From the NCBI RefSeq assembly GCF_028292945.1, contig NZ_JAQGLJ010000071.1:1-39244 (forward strand): DNA of 39,244 bases. Direction: 5' to 3'. The position numbers were made by a program, and so were the translations under genes. Position 1 is the first letter of the stretch. Each line of letters opens with the position of its first letter. Shown piece after piece: positions 32,314 to 39,244 of this stretch. The stretch is from Sphingomonas bacterium (GTDB lineage: Bacteria; Pseudomonadota; Alphaproteobacteria; Sphingomonadales; Sphingomonadaceae). The notes under the pieces were generated by a model. The model saw only the letters and a program-made list of their open reading frames with translations, did not search any database and was not told the origin of the DNA.

Positions 32314-33390
32314 TCAAGAAGCGACGCGGGTCAGGCGTGCGAGCGCCTCGATCAACGCCGGTCGCGCGGCGAAGAGCGCCGGCGCGGCGAGGCGGCTCTC
32401 GACGACGCGCCGCACCAGGCTCGCCACGCCCATCGGGCGCGCGAGCCGCCGGGCGAAGCGGGGTTGCCAGCCGATCATGGTTGCATCACGCGCATAAGCT
32501 CCGGCGGCGGCCATCCCGCTGGCGATGGCGATGCCCATCCCTTCGCCGGCGAGCGACGGGATGACGCCGGCCTGATCGCCAAGCCTCACGATACCGGCGG
32601 GCGCGTCGTGCGCGCGCCAGCCATAGGGAACGTTGGCGATGGCATCGACCGGCCCGGCGGAATCGGCACGGGCGAGGCGGTCTCCCAGCGCGGGTAGGTC
32701 GTTGCCGAGCCGCGTCAGCAACTGCTCGGGATTACCGGCATCGTCCAAGCGCGAGCGATGCACGGCCATGCACAGGTTCGCGCTGCCATCCTCCTGCAGG
32801 CACAGCCCGGCATACCCGCCGGGGAACAGGTGCAGCTCGATCGCGCCGGTGAGCAGATGCGTGAGCGCCGCAGAGGCTGGCAGGCGCACGCGGAGGCCCA
32901 GCGTCGGGTCGCGTCCACGCGCGTCGGCAGGGCGGGCGAGGCCACGGATATCGTGCTTGCCGCTGGCGAGGAAGAGCGTGTCGACGCTGAGCGTCGCGCC
33001 GTCGGCGGTGCGTGCCTGCGTCCCCTCGATCGCCCGCACGGCGACGCCGCGCTCGATCGTCGCGCCTTCGGCGGCGGCGCGGGCAAGCAGTAGCGTGTCG
33101 AGCCGCTGACGCGAGACGGCAAGCGCGGGACGCGGCAGCGCGGCGGTCGCGGTACGCTGTCCAGCGAATAGTCGTACCTGCGTCAGCCGCTCCGGATTGA
33201 GCGCGTCCGCCTCGATGCCGAGCGCAGCCAGTCGGTCAAGCGTGCGCCAGCTGAGGAACCCGCCGCAGATCGCGTCGCCGGTCTCGCGCGCGCGTTCGAC
33301 GAGCAGATGCGGAAACCCGGCGCGCGCCAGCCCGATCGCGCAGGCCGCGCCGGCAGGTCCGCCGCCGACGATCAGCGCCTTGGCGTTCAC
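32314..33390 (-). CDS. FAD-dependent oxidoreductase, geranylgeranyl-reductase-like, of the type III PKS operon
   Basis: A 358-residue flavoprotein. GGGPAGAACAIGLARAG from residue 9 is the Rossmann FAD loop, and GDQAGVIPSLAGEGMGIAIASG in the last third is the second FAD motif with the GEG(I/M)..A pattern of geranylgeranyl reductases and UbiH-like hydroxylases. ICGGFLSWRTLDRL near 41-55 is also typical. It most likely oxidises, hydroxylates or reduces the product of the neighbouring polyketide synthase; the direction is not decidable. Start: GTG 33390 overlaps the methyltransferase stop (GTGA), preferred over ATG 33408. It is third in the PKS-methyltransferase-oxidoreductase run. Confidence 0.85.
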   Translation of the reverse strand: MNAKALIVGGGPAGAACAIGLARAGFPHLLVERARETGDAICGGFLSWRTLDRLAALGIEADALNPERLTQVRLFAGQRTATAALPRPALAVSRQRLDTLLLARAAAEGATIERGVAVRAIEGTQARTADGATLSVDTLFLASGKHDIRGLARPADARGRDPTLGLRVRLPASAALTHLLTGAIELHLFPGGYAGLCLQEDGSANLCMAVHRSRLDDAGNPEQLLTRLGNDLPALGDRLARADSAGPVDAIANVPYGWRAHDAPAGIVRLGDQAGVIPSLAGEGMGIAIASGMAAAGAYARDATMIGWQPRFARRLARPMGVASLVRRVVESRLAAPALFAARPALIEALARLTRVAS

Positions 33391-34070
33391 CGCAGGAACT
33401 CGACGCATAGTCGGAACGGGAAAGCGCGGAACACGCGCGCTCCGCGCACGCCCGCCTCTTTCAGGATCGGCGGCCACTCGGCAGGGCGGTAAGACCGGGC
33501 GATCGAGAGCCGTCCGTCATGACGGACGATCGGATGCCAGCGCGCCAGTCCCGCCAGCAGCGGGTAGCCGCGATAGGCGAAGCCGTGGCGATGCAGGTCG
33601 TTGACGAACCAGTCGCGCGCATTGGCGTGCATCCAGCGGATGAACGCAACGAGCTGGTCGTGCGTCATGTGATGTGCAACCAGGCTGGAGATCACCGCGT
33701 CCCAGTCCCCGCCGACGTCGCGATAATCTCCCGTGACATAGCGGATGTGAAGGTCGGCGGGGGTATGCGCTCGCGCCGCCAACTCGCTGCGAGGGTTTAG
33801 ATCGACGCCGACGAGCTCGGTCGTGATGCCGCGGCGAGCGGCCCAGCGGGCGATCCGGCGAAGCAAGTCGCCGTTGCCGAAGCCGACGTCGAGAAGCTTG
33901 ATATGAGGCACCTCGTCATCGCTCACGATCTTGTTCAGGAAGGCGAGGGTCGGGCGCGCGGCCATAGTGACCACGTTGACCTTCGCCAGATCGCCGACGA
34001 CGGCCGCATATACCTCCGGATCGAGGTCATCGGCGTCCATCAGCTCGTGCGCGTCGACCGCGCGCTTCAT
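33387..34070 (-). CDS. SAM-dependent methyltransferase of the type III PKS operon
   Basis: A 227-residue class I methyltransferase. KLLDVGFGNGDLL around 58-70 is the SAM-binding motif I, with LVGVDLNPRS (87-95) carrying the acidic residue that holds the ribose. DAVISSLVAHHMTHDQL (about 124-140) is the post-motif region. The N-terminus MDADDLDPEVYAAVVGDLAKVN is typical of small-molecule methyltransferases found with type III PKS genes. It probably methylates the polyketide product on oxygen or carbon; the site is unknown. The start overlaps the PKS stop (ATGA), the stop overlaps the FAD gene (GTGA), so the three are translated together. Confidence 0.87.
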   Translation of the reverse strand: MKRAVDAHELMDADDLDPEVYAAVVGDLAKVNVVTMAARPTLAFLNKIVSDDEVPHIKLLDVGFGNGDLLRRIARWAARRGITTELVGVDLNPRSELAARAHTPADLHIRYVTGDYRDVGGDWDAVISSLVAHHMTHDQLVAFIRWMHANARDWFVNDLHRHGFAYRGYPLLAGLARWHPIVRHDGRLSIARSYRPAEWPPILKEAGVRGARVFRAFPFRLCVEFLR

Positions 34071-35125
34071 GCGCTCGCGAACCCGAACCCTTCGGCCGCC
34101 AGACCGGGCCCGAAGGCGAGTGCGACGCCATGACGCACCGATGGTCCGGCAAGAAGGCGTGCCAGCACGAACATCAACGTCGCCGACGACATATTGCCAT
34201 TGTCCGCCAGCACTGCGCGCGAGTGCGCCAGTGCCTCAGGCGAAAGATGCAGCGCCTTCTCCACCGCATCGAGGATCGATCGCCCGCCCGCATGGACCGC
34301 CCAGCCGTCGACATCGCGCGCCGCCACACCGCCGATCATCGACGCCGCGAGCGCCTTGTCCGCGAGCGCACCGGCGATGCGCGCGGGGACTTCACCCGAC
34401 AGGTGCATCGCGAAACCGCTGTCGGTGATGTCCCACCGGATCAGCGCCGCCGTGTCCGGGAGAGCGGCGGCAAACGGGCGGTCGAGATGGAAACCGCCAG
34501 GCTCGCCCGTCACCAGTGCCGCCGCCGCGCCATCGCCGAACTGGAGCATGGCCAACAACGGCTCAATCGCGGTCGCGGGCTGGAGATGAAGGGTGGACAG
34601 CTCGACGGTCACCACCAGCACACGCGCGGCGGGATCGGATCGGACCACGTGGCGCGCGCTGCGCAGCGCCGCGACGGCGGCGTAGCAGCCCATGAACCCG
34701 ACCAGCAGCCGCTCGACCGACGGCGACAGGCCGAGCCGCGCGGCAATGATCTGATCGACACCTGGCGCCACGAACCCGGTACAGCTGGCGACGACCAGAT
34801 GCGTGATGCCGTCAAGCGGCACCTGCTTGCGCAGTTCCGCGATGGCACAGAGCGCCAGCGCGGGCGCCGCCTCGGCATAGACCCGCATCCGCTCGCCCGT
34901 GCCGGGATGCCCCTCGCCATAAAAGCCCCCCGCCGCCACCGGCGAACCGCCGTCGCACGCGGTGGGCAGCACCGACCAACGGTGACCGATGCCCGCGCGC
35001 GCGGCCATGCGGTCGAACAGTTTTGCCGATCGAGGCTCCACCTGCGCGCGCGCCCAATCGATAAAGGCGGCATGCACGTCGTGCGACGGCACGGCGGTGC
35101 CGATGGCGTGAAGATAAGCGGTCAA
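34067..35125 (-). CDS. Type III polyketide synthase (chalcone-synthase-like)
   Basis: A 352-residue thiolase-fold synthase with the full catalytic triad: C147 in GFMGCYAAVAALRSA, H278 in GWAVHAGGRSILDAVEKAL and N311 in DNGNMSSATLMFVL. It loads a starter acyl-CoA, often a fatty acyl group in bacteria, and extends it with malonyl-CoA to give alkylpyrones or alkylresorcinols. The starter and ring type cannot be read here. THLVVASCTGFVAPGVD (109-125) is a family block. It is first in the operon, ahead of the methyltransferase and the FAD oxidoreductase, with a 48-bp gap upstream to the SixA-like gene. Confidence 0.93.
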   Translation of the reverse strand: MTAYLHAIGTAVPSHDVHAAFIDWARAQVEPRSAKLFDRMAARAGIGHRWSVLPTACDGGSPVAAGGFYGEGHPGTGERMRVYAEAAPALALCAIAELRKQVPLDGITHLVVASCTGFVAPGVDQIIAARLGLSPSVERLLVGFMGCYAAVAALRSARHVVRSDPAARVLVVTVELSTLHLQPATAIEPLLAMLQFGDGAAAALVTGEPGGFHLDRPFAAALPDTAALIRWDITDSGFAMHLSGEVPARIAGALADKALAASMIGGVAARDVDGWAVHAGGRSILDAVEKALHLSPEALAHSRAVLADNGNMSSATLMFVLARLLAGPSVRHGVALAFGPGLAAEGFGFASA

Positions 35126-35173
35126 GGAGAGCCTTTCGCGACCACAACGCGCGAAAGGGCAGGCCGTGCCGCC

Positions 35174-35725
35174 TCAGTCCTCGTCAGGCCCCAGAGTGGG
35201 GTCCAGATCGCGCGGCCGCGTAAAGCAGGTTAACGTCGCGCCGCCGGCGGCCAGATCGCCCCAGCGCTCGACCGCAAAGGAGAGCTCGGCGACGCTCGCG
35301 GTCGGATATTTCTCTTCGACCGCGTCACGCGGACCCCCTCTCAGCTCCGGGCCCGCGTCGGGCACCAGCAGCAGCACCAGATCTTCCAGCCCCGGATTAT
35401 GCCCGACCAGCAGCGCCGTCCCGGCTCCGTCCGGAAGCTGTTGCGCCAGGTCGAGCAGCGTCGCCGCCGAGGCGAGATAGATGCGCCGGTCCCAAGCGGG
35501 CGCCAGCGTGCTGCCATAGCCGGTCGCGACCTCCTCAAGCGTCTGCTGCACGCGCAGCGCCGGCGAGGCGATGATATGGTCGAACACCAGCCCGCGTCGC
35601 CGCAGGTGCTTGCCGATCGTGGCGGCGGCGCGACGTCCCTTGAGATTGAGCGGCCGGTCGAAATCGCGCTGAACGGCGTCGTCCCAGCCCGACTTGGCGT
35701 GGCGCAGCAGCGTCAGCGTCTTCAT
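35174..35725 (-). CDS. SixA-like histidine phosphatase
   Basis: A 183-residue phosphoglycerate-mutase-fold phosphatase. LRHAKSGW at 7-14 holds the catalytic H9 and R8; LLVGHNPGLEDL at 106-117 holds the second histidine H109. Additional arginines in ASPALRVQQTLE (53-64) line the phosphate pocket. This matches SixA, which removes phosphate from histidine in phosphorelay and PTS proteins. With PtsN elsewhere in the window a PTS-Ntr target is conceivable but speculative. Start: ATG 35725 gives MKTLTLLRHAKSG; the open frame runs 10 codons further. The gene stands 13 bp after the helicase stop. Confidence 0.9.
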   Translation of the reverse strand: MKTLTLLRHAKSGWDDAVQRDFDRPLNLKGRRAAATIGKHLRRRGLVFDHIIASPALRVQQTLEEVATGYGSTLAPAWDRRIYLASAATLLDLAQQLPDGAGTALLVGHNPGLEDLVLLLVPDAGPELRGGPRDAVEEKYPTASVAELSFAVERWGDLAAGGATLTCFTRPRDLDPTLGPDED

Positions 35726-35738
35726 GGCAGGCTCCGGC

Positions 35739-38432
35739 TTAGGCGAGCGCCCCATGCCTCACGCGAGCCGCCGTGGAAAGCCGCTGCGTCACCCGAGCGA
35801 TCGCTTCGTCCAGTGTGACGCGCACGATCGGCACACCGGCGGGGAAAGCGATGAGGAGCCTCGATGGCATCGCGGCGCTCAGCAGCACGAACGCGCCGCG
35901 GTCGCTGCCCGTGCGGATCAGCCGTCCGAACGCCTGCGCCAGCCGCGCGCGCACGATCCGGTCGTCATAGCCGGACCCACCGCTGGCCAGCTTGCGTGCC
36001 GCGTGCAGCACCGTCGGCTTGGGCCAGGGTACCCCTTCCATAACCACCAGCCGTAACGAGTGACCGGGCACGTCGACCCCGTCGCGCAAGGCGTCGGTGC
36101 CGAGCAGCGAGGCATTGGGGTCGTCCCGAAAAATGTCCACCAGCGTACCCGTATCGATCGGATCGACATGCTGCGCGTGCAGCGGCAGTCCGTCGCGCGC
36201 CAGCCGGTCGGCGATGCGGCCATGGACGGCGCGCAGCCGGCGAATGGCGGTGAACAGCCCCAGCGTACCGCCGTCGGCCGCGGCGATCAGCCTTGCATAG
36301 GCGTTGGCAAGCGCGCCAAGGTCGCCGCGCGGCACGTCCGTGACGATCAGCACCTCGGCCTGCGCCGAATAATCGAACGGGCTCGGCGCCTCGAAGTGGG
36401 TCGCGGGGCGGCCGAGATGCGGCGCCCCGGCCCGCGCTTCTGCGTGGCCCCAATCGCCACCTGCGGTCAGCGTCGCCGACGTGACGAGCACGCCATGCGC
36501 GGGTTTCAGCACCACCTCTGCGAAAGGGCGGGTGGGGTCGAGCCAGCGTCGGTGAAGCCCGACGTCGTATTCGCGTCCCTCGGCCCGCTCGACCGCCAGC
36601 CAGTCGACGAAATCCGGGTCCGCCGGCCCGCCGATCCGCGCGAGCAGCGCCAGCCACGCCGCCACCGTCTCGGCGCGCCAGCCGATCGATGCGATCGCGC
36701 CCTCGATCCGTGCCCGCGCCGGCGCGTCCATCCAGTCGGGTGCTTCGGCGAGCACCGCCTCCAGCCGCCGCCCGAGTGCGTTCAGCGGTCGCACCAGCGC
36801 GTCGAGCGCCTGCCCGCACGCCGCCGCCGCCTCGATCAGTGCCGGCGTCGGCTCGGCGAGCTCGGTTTCCAGCCCGTACCCGGCGTCACCCGGCTGTTCG
36901 GCGCGCGCGTAGGTGAGGCCGCGCACCGCGGCGAGCAGCTGTTCGATCGGCCCGAACGGCTGTCCCTCCGCCAGCCGCGCCAGCCATCCGTCGCTGGGCA
37001 AGGCGCGCGCGGCGTCGATGGCGGCGACGATCGCCTGATTGCCCGCCTCGTCATAGCTGCCGACATCCAGCAGCCGCGCCTGCAACCCGCGCCGCCGCCC
37101 GCGCCCGGTCGCCTCCGGCCCCATGATCCAGCGCCTGAGCTCGATGCCCTCGGTCCCCGTAAGGGCCACCCCGAACATCGCGTCGGCGGCGTCGAACAGA
37201 TGATGCCCCTCGTCAAAGACATAGCGCGTCGGCCGGCTTGCCAGCTCGCGACCGCGCGCGGCGTTGACCATCACCAGCGCGTGGTTGGCGATGACGATGT
37301 CCGCCTCGGCGCTCGCCCTCGCCGCGCGTTCGATGAAGCATTTGCGATAGTGCGGGCAGCCCGCATAGACGCACTCGCCGCGCCGGTCGGTGAGCGCGAC
37401 GGAGCCGTTGCGACGGAACAACGTGGTCAGCCAGCCCGGCAGGTCGCCGCCCACCATGTCACCGTCGCGGGTGTACGCCCCCCAGCGCGCGACCAGCTGC
37501 GCCAGCACCGCCGCGCGCCCGGCGAACCCGCCTTGCAGCGCGTCCTCCAGATTGAGCAGGCAGAGGTAGTTCTCGCGTCCCTTGCGCGTGACGATCCGCT
37601 CGCGGTGCAGCACCGGATCAGGGTGCAACCGCCGCGTCTCATGCCCGAGCTGGCGCTGCAGTGCCTTGGTGAAGGTGGAGATCCACACGACGCCACCCGC
37701 CTTCTCCGCCCAGGTCGCGGCGGGGGCGAGATAGCCCAGCGTCTTGCCGATCCCGGTTCCCGCCTGCGCCAGCACCAGATTGGGCGCGTCGCGCACGGCG
37801 CGCGGCGCGAAGGCGGCACTGGCGGCAGCGGCATAGGCGCGCTGGCCGGGGCGTGCCTCGGCGCCCGCGCCGGTCAGCGTCGCCAGCCGGGTCTCCGCTT
37901 CGCCGGGTTCGATGGCGACTGCACGTGGTGCGGGGCGAGGGGCCGCTTCCTCCCAATCGGGCAAGCGCGTGAACAGCCAGCGTTCGGCCTGTTCGGGCTT
38001 CCTCAGCCGCTCCAGCACGGCCGGCGCCCACGGCCAGCGCAGTCGCTGCAGCGACGCCGCCGCCATCCAGGCGCCTTCGCGCTCGGGCCAGCCACCCTCG
38101 GTCACCGCCAGCAGCGCCGCCGCCGCCTCGAGCAGGAACGACGCCACATCCTCGTCGCGGTCGGGCGGAGACAGGTCCACCGCGCGCGCCAGCCCGGCGG
38201 GGGTCGGCACGGCGAAGCGCGCGGGGTGCAGGAACGCGAACAATTCGAGCAGGTCCAGCCCTGACAGCTCGGCATAGCCCAGCCGTTGCCCGACCAGCGG
38301 CGCGTTGAGCAGGATGACGGGCGTCTCGGCCGCGACGCGGATCGCCTCCGCGCGGCTGACCGCGCGCGTTTCGCTGGCGGTGGCGAGCCAGATACCGGCA
38401 TGGCTGGCGTGAAGCGCGGGGTGCAGCAGCAT
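35739..38432 (-). CDS. ATP-dependent DNA helicase, DinG/XPD-type with Fe-S cluster
   Basis: An 897-residue superfamily 2 helicase. P-loop AQAGTGIGKT at 222-231, DEGH box at 407-410 (VFDEGHHLF), SATL motif in VLVTSATLTAGG, and a C-terminal motif VI in LAQAFGRLIRT. Cysteines C291, C354, C359 and C365 lie between motifs I and II, as in the 4Fe-4S domain of XPD and DinG. Such enzymes unwind DNA 5'-3' and act on R-loops or damaged forks. Residues 1-200 form an extra N-terminal region with no motif I recognise. Start: ATG 38432 shares one base with the stop of the upstream gene (TGATG). It is probably the alphaproteobacterial DinG equivalent. Confidence 0.92.
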   Translation of the reverse strand: MLLHPALHASHAGIWLATASETRAVSRAEAIRVAAETPVILLNAPLVGQRLGYAELSGLDLLELFAFLHPARFAVPTPAGLARAVDLSPPDRDEDVASFLLEAAAALLAVTEGGWPEREGAWMAAASLQRLRWPWAPAVLERLRKPEQAERWLFTRLPDWEEAAPRPAPRAVAIEPGEAETRLATLTGAGAEARPGQRAYAAAASAAFAPRAVRDAPNLVLAQAGTGIGKTLGYLAPAATWAEKAGGVVWISTFTKALQRQLGHETRRLHPDPVLHRERIVTRKGRENYLCLLNLEDALQGGFAGRAAVLAQLVARWGAYTRDGDMVGGDLPGWLTTLFRRNGSVALTDRRGECVYAGCPHYRKCFIERAARASAEADIVIANHALVMVNAARGRELASRPTRYVFDEGHHLFDAADAMFGVALTGTEGIELRRWIMGPEATGRGRRRGLQARLLDVGSYDEAGNQAIVAAIDAARALPSDGWLARLAEGQPFGPIEQLLAAVRGLTYARAEQPGDAGYGLETELAEPTPALIEAAAACGQALDALVRPLNALGRRLEAVLAEAPDWMDAPARARIEGAIASIGWRAETVAAWLALLARIGGPADPDFVDWLAVERAEGREYDVGLHRRWLDPTRPFAEVVLKPAHGVLVTSATLTAGGDWGHAEARAGAPHLGRPATHFEAPSPFDYSAQAEVLIVTDVPRGDLGALANAYARLIAAADGGTLGLFTAIRRLRAVHGRIADRLARDGLPLHAQHVDPIDTGTLVDIFRDDPNASLLGTDALRDGVDVPGHSLRLVVMEGVPWPKPTVLHAARKLASGGSGYDDRIVRARLAQAFGRLIRTGSDRGAFVLLSAAMPSRLLIAFPAGVPIVRVTLDEAIARVTQRLSTAARVRHGALA

Positions 38433-39244
38433 CAGGCAGCCAGTGCTTCGTCGGCGGGCGGGCGATACCCGCACGGCGAGCGGCTGCGTGTTCCCGGCCG
38501 ACGCCACACCGGCTGGTCGAGCCACGGATACCAGCAGAGGCCCTCCACCGGGACCTCCGACGCGCGCACCTCGTCCTGCACATGCCGCAGCCAGTTGCGC
38601 TGGCAGTCGCCGATCCACGGGAAGCGCTTGCGCGCGCGGCGGTGCCCCAGATGCCGGCTTGTCTCGGCGATCGCCAGCGGCAGGCCGTAGCGTTGGTGCA
38701 CCGCGCGCAGCACCTCGACCAGCGGCACGGTGGCGTCATGCGGGTAATAGTCGACGCCGACCACGCTGATCCACCCGGTCGCGACTAGCGCGTCGGTCGC
38801 GGCGAAGGTTGCCTCGGGCAGATTGTGGAGCGGGTCGCAGGTATGGAATCGCGCTTCCCTGACCAGCCCGAAGGCCGCCATCATCCGTTTGGCAGCGGCT
38901 ATCCCCTCCCGCCTGGGTCGCCGGCAGAGCAGCGGCCACAATGACGGCTCGTTGACTGCGAGGATGTAGGCCGGACCGGGCGACCCAAATGCGTCAAGGG
39001 CCTTGGTGCAGCGGATTGCATGCGCCTCGCGCTGTGGCGGCGGATCAAAGTGCGACAGGTCCCAGATCACACGGATCCCGGGCGGCGCTGCGGCGATCCG
39101 CGCAGCCGGATCGTGCCGCCACGGCAGCCCATCGCGCGCCATGGTGACGTCGAGCGCCTGCGCGTCGCGATAATGCTTCACCATGTCCGCCTCGGGCATA
39201 TGCCGCGTCTCGTGCAAAAGATCCTGCCCGCACCAGCCGAGATG
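38432..39244 (-). CDS. Glycoside-hydrolase-like protein (clan GH-A type), 5' end cut by window
   Basis: At least 271 residues; the frame runs open to the right edge, so the true start lies outside. GWCGQDLL at the edge, ARDGLPWR (36-43) and IWDLSHFDPP (60-69) match the front of family 1-like TIM barrels. ILAVNEP at 94-100 gives the acid/base glutamate E99, and LAIAETSRHLG later fits the nucleophile strand. LCWYPWLDQPVWRRPG near the end is consistent with such a barrel. The substrate is unknown. A TTG at 39217 could be misread as a start. Its stop TGA shares one base with the helicase ATG. Confidence 0.75.
   Translation of the reverse strand, partial: HLGWCGQDLLHETRHMPEADMVKHYRDAQALDVTMARDGLPWRHDPAARIAAAPPGIRVIWDLSHFDPPPQREAHAIRCTKALDAFGSPGPAYILAVNEPSLWPLLCRRPRREGIAAAKRMMAAFGLVREARFHTCDPLHNLPEATFAATDALVATGWISVVGVDYYPHDATVPLVEVLRAVHQRYGLPLAIAETSRHLGHRRARKRFPWIGDCQRNWLRHVQDEVRASEVPVEGLCWYPWLDQPVWRRPGTRSRSPCGYRPPADEALAA

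Noticed and set aside
36060..38264. 734-residue rightward open frame opposite the helicase
   Set aside because: It has arginine-rich, repeat-like composition without domains; the opposite strand encodes a helicase with P-loop, DEGH and Fe-S cysteines.

Overview
The window is an ordinary-looking, very GC-rich, densely packed bacterial chromosome segment. Its gene content and order match an alphaproteobacterium of the order Sphingomonadales (Sphingomonas-like). Markers of this are the xth-ribA pair, the leuS-lptE-holA block, mnmE-mnmG-rsmG-parA-parB, rho-hemJ-hemE, ppsR-maf-aroE-coaE-dnaQ, mmcB, and the small families DUF3576, DUF6489 and DUF1491. The genus is inferred from gene order and family content; no rRNA is present to confirm it. 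No tRNA, rRNA, CRISPR array, prophage or insertion sequence was recognised.

Layout. 1-3.9 kb: a ThiE/TenI-like protein, the PLP-binding protein YggS, a HAD phosphatase, GTP cyclohydrolase II and exonuclease III. 3.9-6 kb: a 399-bp gap with stacked hairpins, lolA, and a porin-like outer-membrane protein. 6-10.5 kb: a DUF3576 lipoprotein and the overlapping genes leuS, lptE and holA. 10.5-16.1 kb: a leftward block mnmE-mnmG-rsmG-parA-parB carrying two perfect parS palindromes, with DUF6489 at its head. 16.3-20.3 kb: TerC, rho, hemJ and hemE. 20.29-20.57 kb: a non-coding region with one perfect and two near-perfect DnaA boxes, the likely chromosomal origin. 20.6-29.8 kb: a long rightward series (ppsR, maf, aroE, coaE, dnaQ, hpf, ptsN, thioesterase, DUF1491, cell-wall hydrolase, mmcB, SCO, YcgN, metallopeptidase), interrupted only by a leftward ankyrin gene. 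29.7-39.2 kb: leftward PBP1a, msrB, a three-gene type III polyketide synthase operon, a SixA-like phosphatase, a DinG/XPD-type helicase, and a glycoside-hydrolase-like gene cut by the window edge.

How it works together. Genes immediately left of about 20.3 kb point left and genes immediately right point right, so both arms are transcribed away from the putative origin. The ParB partition system and its parS sites lie 6-8 kb from that origin, the standard arrangement for chromosome segregation. Replication and repair genes (holA, dnaQ, xth, mmcB, helicase), envelope genes (lolA, lptE, PBP1a, cell-wall hydrolase, porin) and tetrapyrrole genes (hemJ, hemE) make up most of the rest. Genes are tightly coupled: many start codons overlap the preceding stop as ATGA or GTGA, and two convergent pairs share one CTAG as both stop codons.

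The most unusual structure is outside genes. A two-hairpin element starts directly at the stop codon of three leftward genes, and part of a fourth copy is at the left edge. A second family, TGCTGAA palindromes, forms a BIME-like inverted pair between hemJ and hemE. The best candidate for an undescribed pathway is the type III PKS-methyltransferase-FAD oxidoreductase operon.
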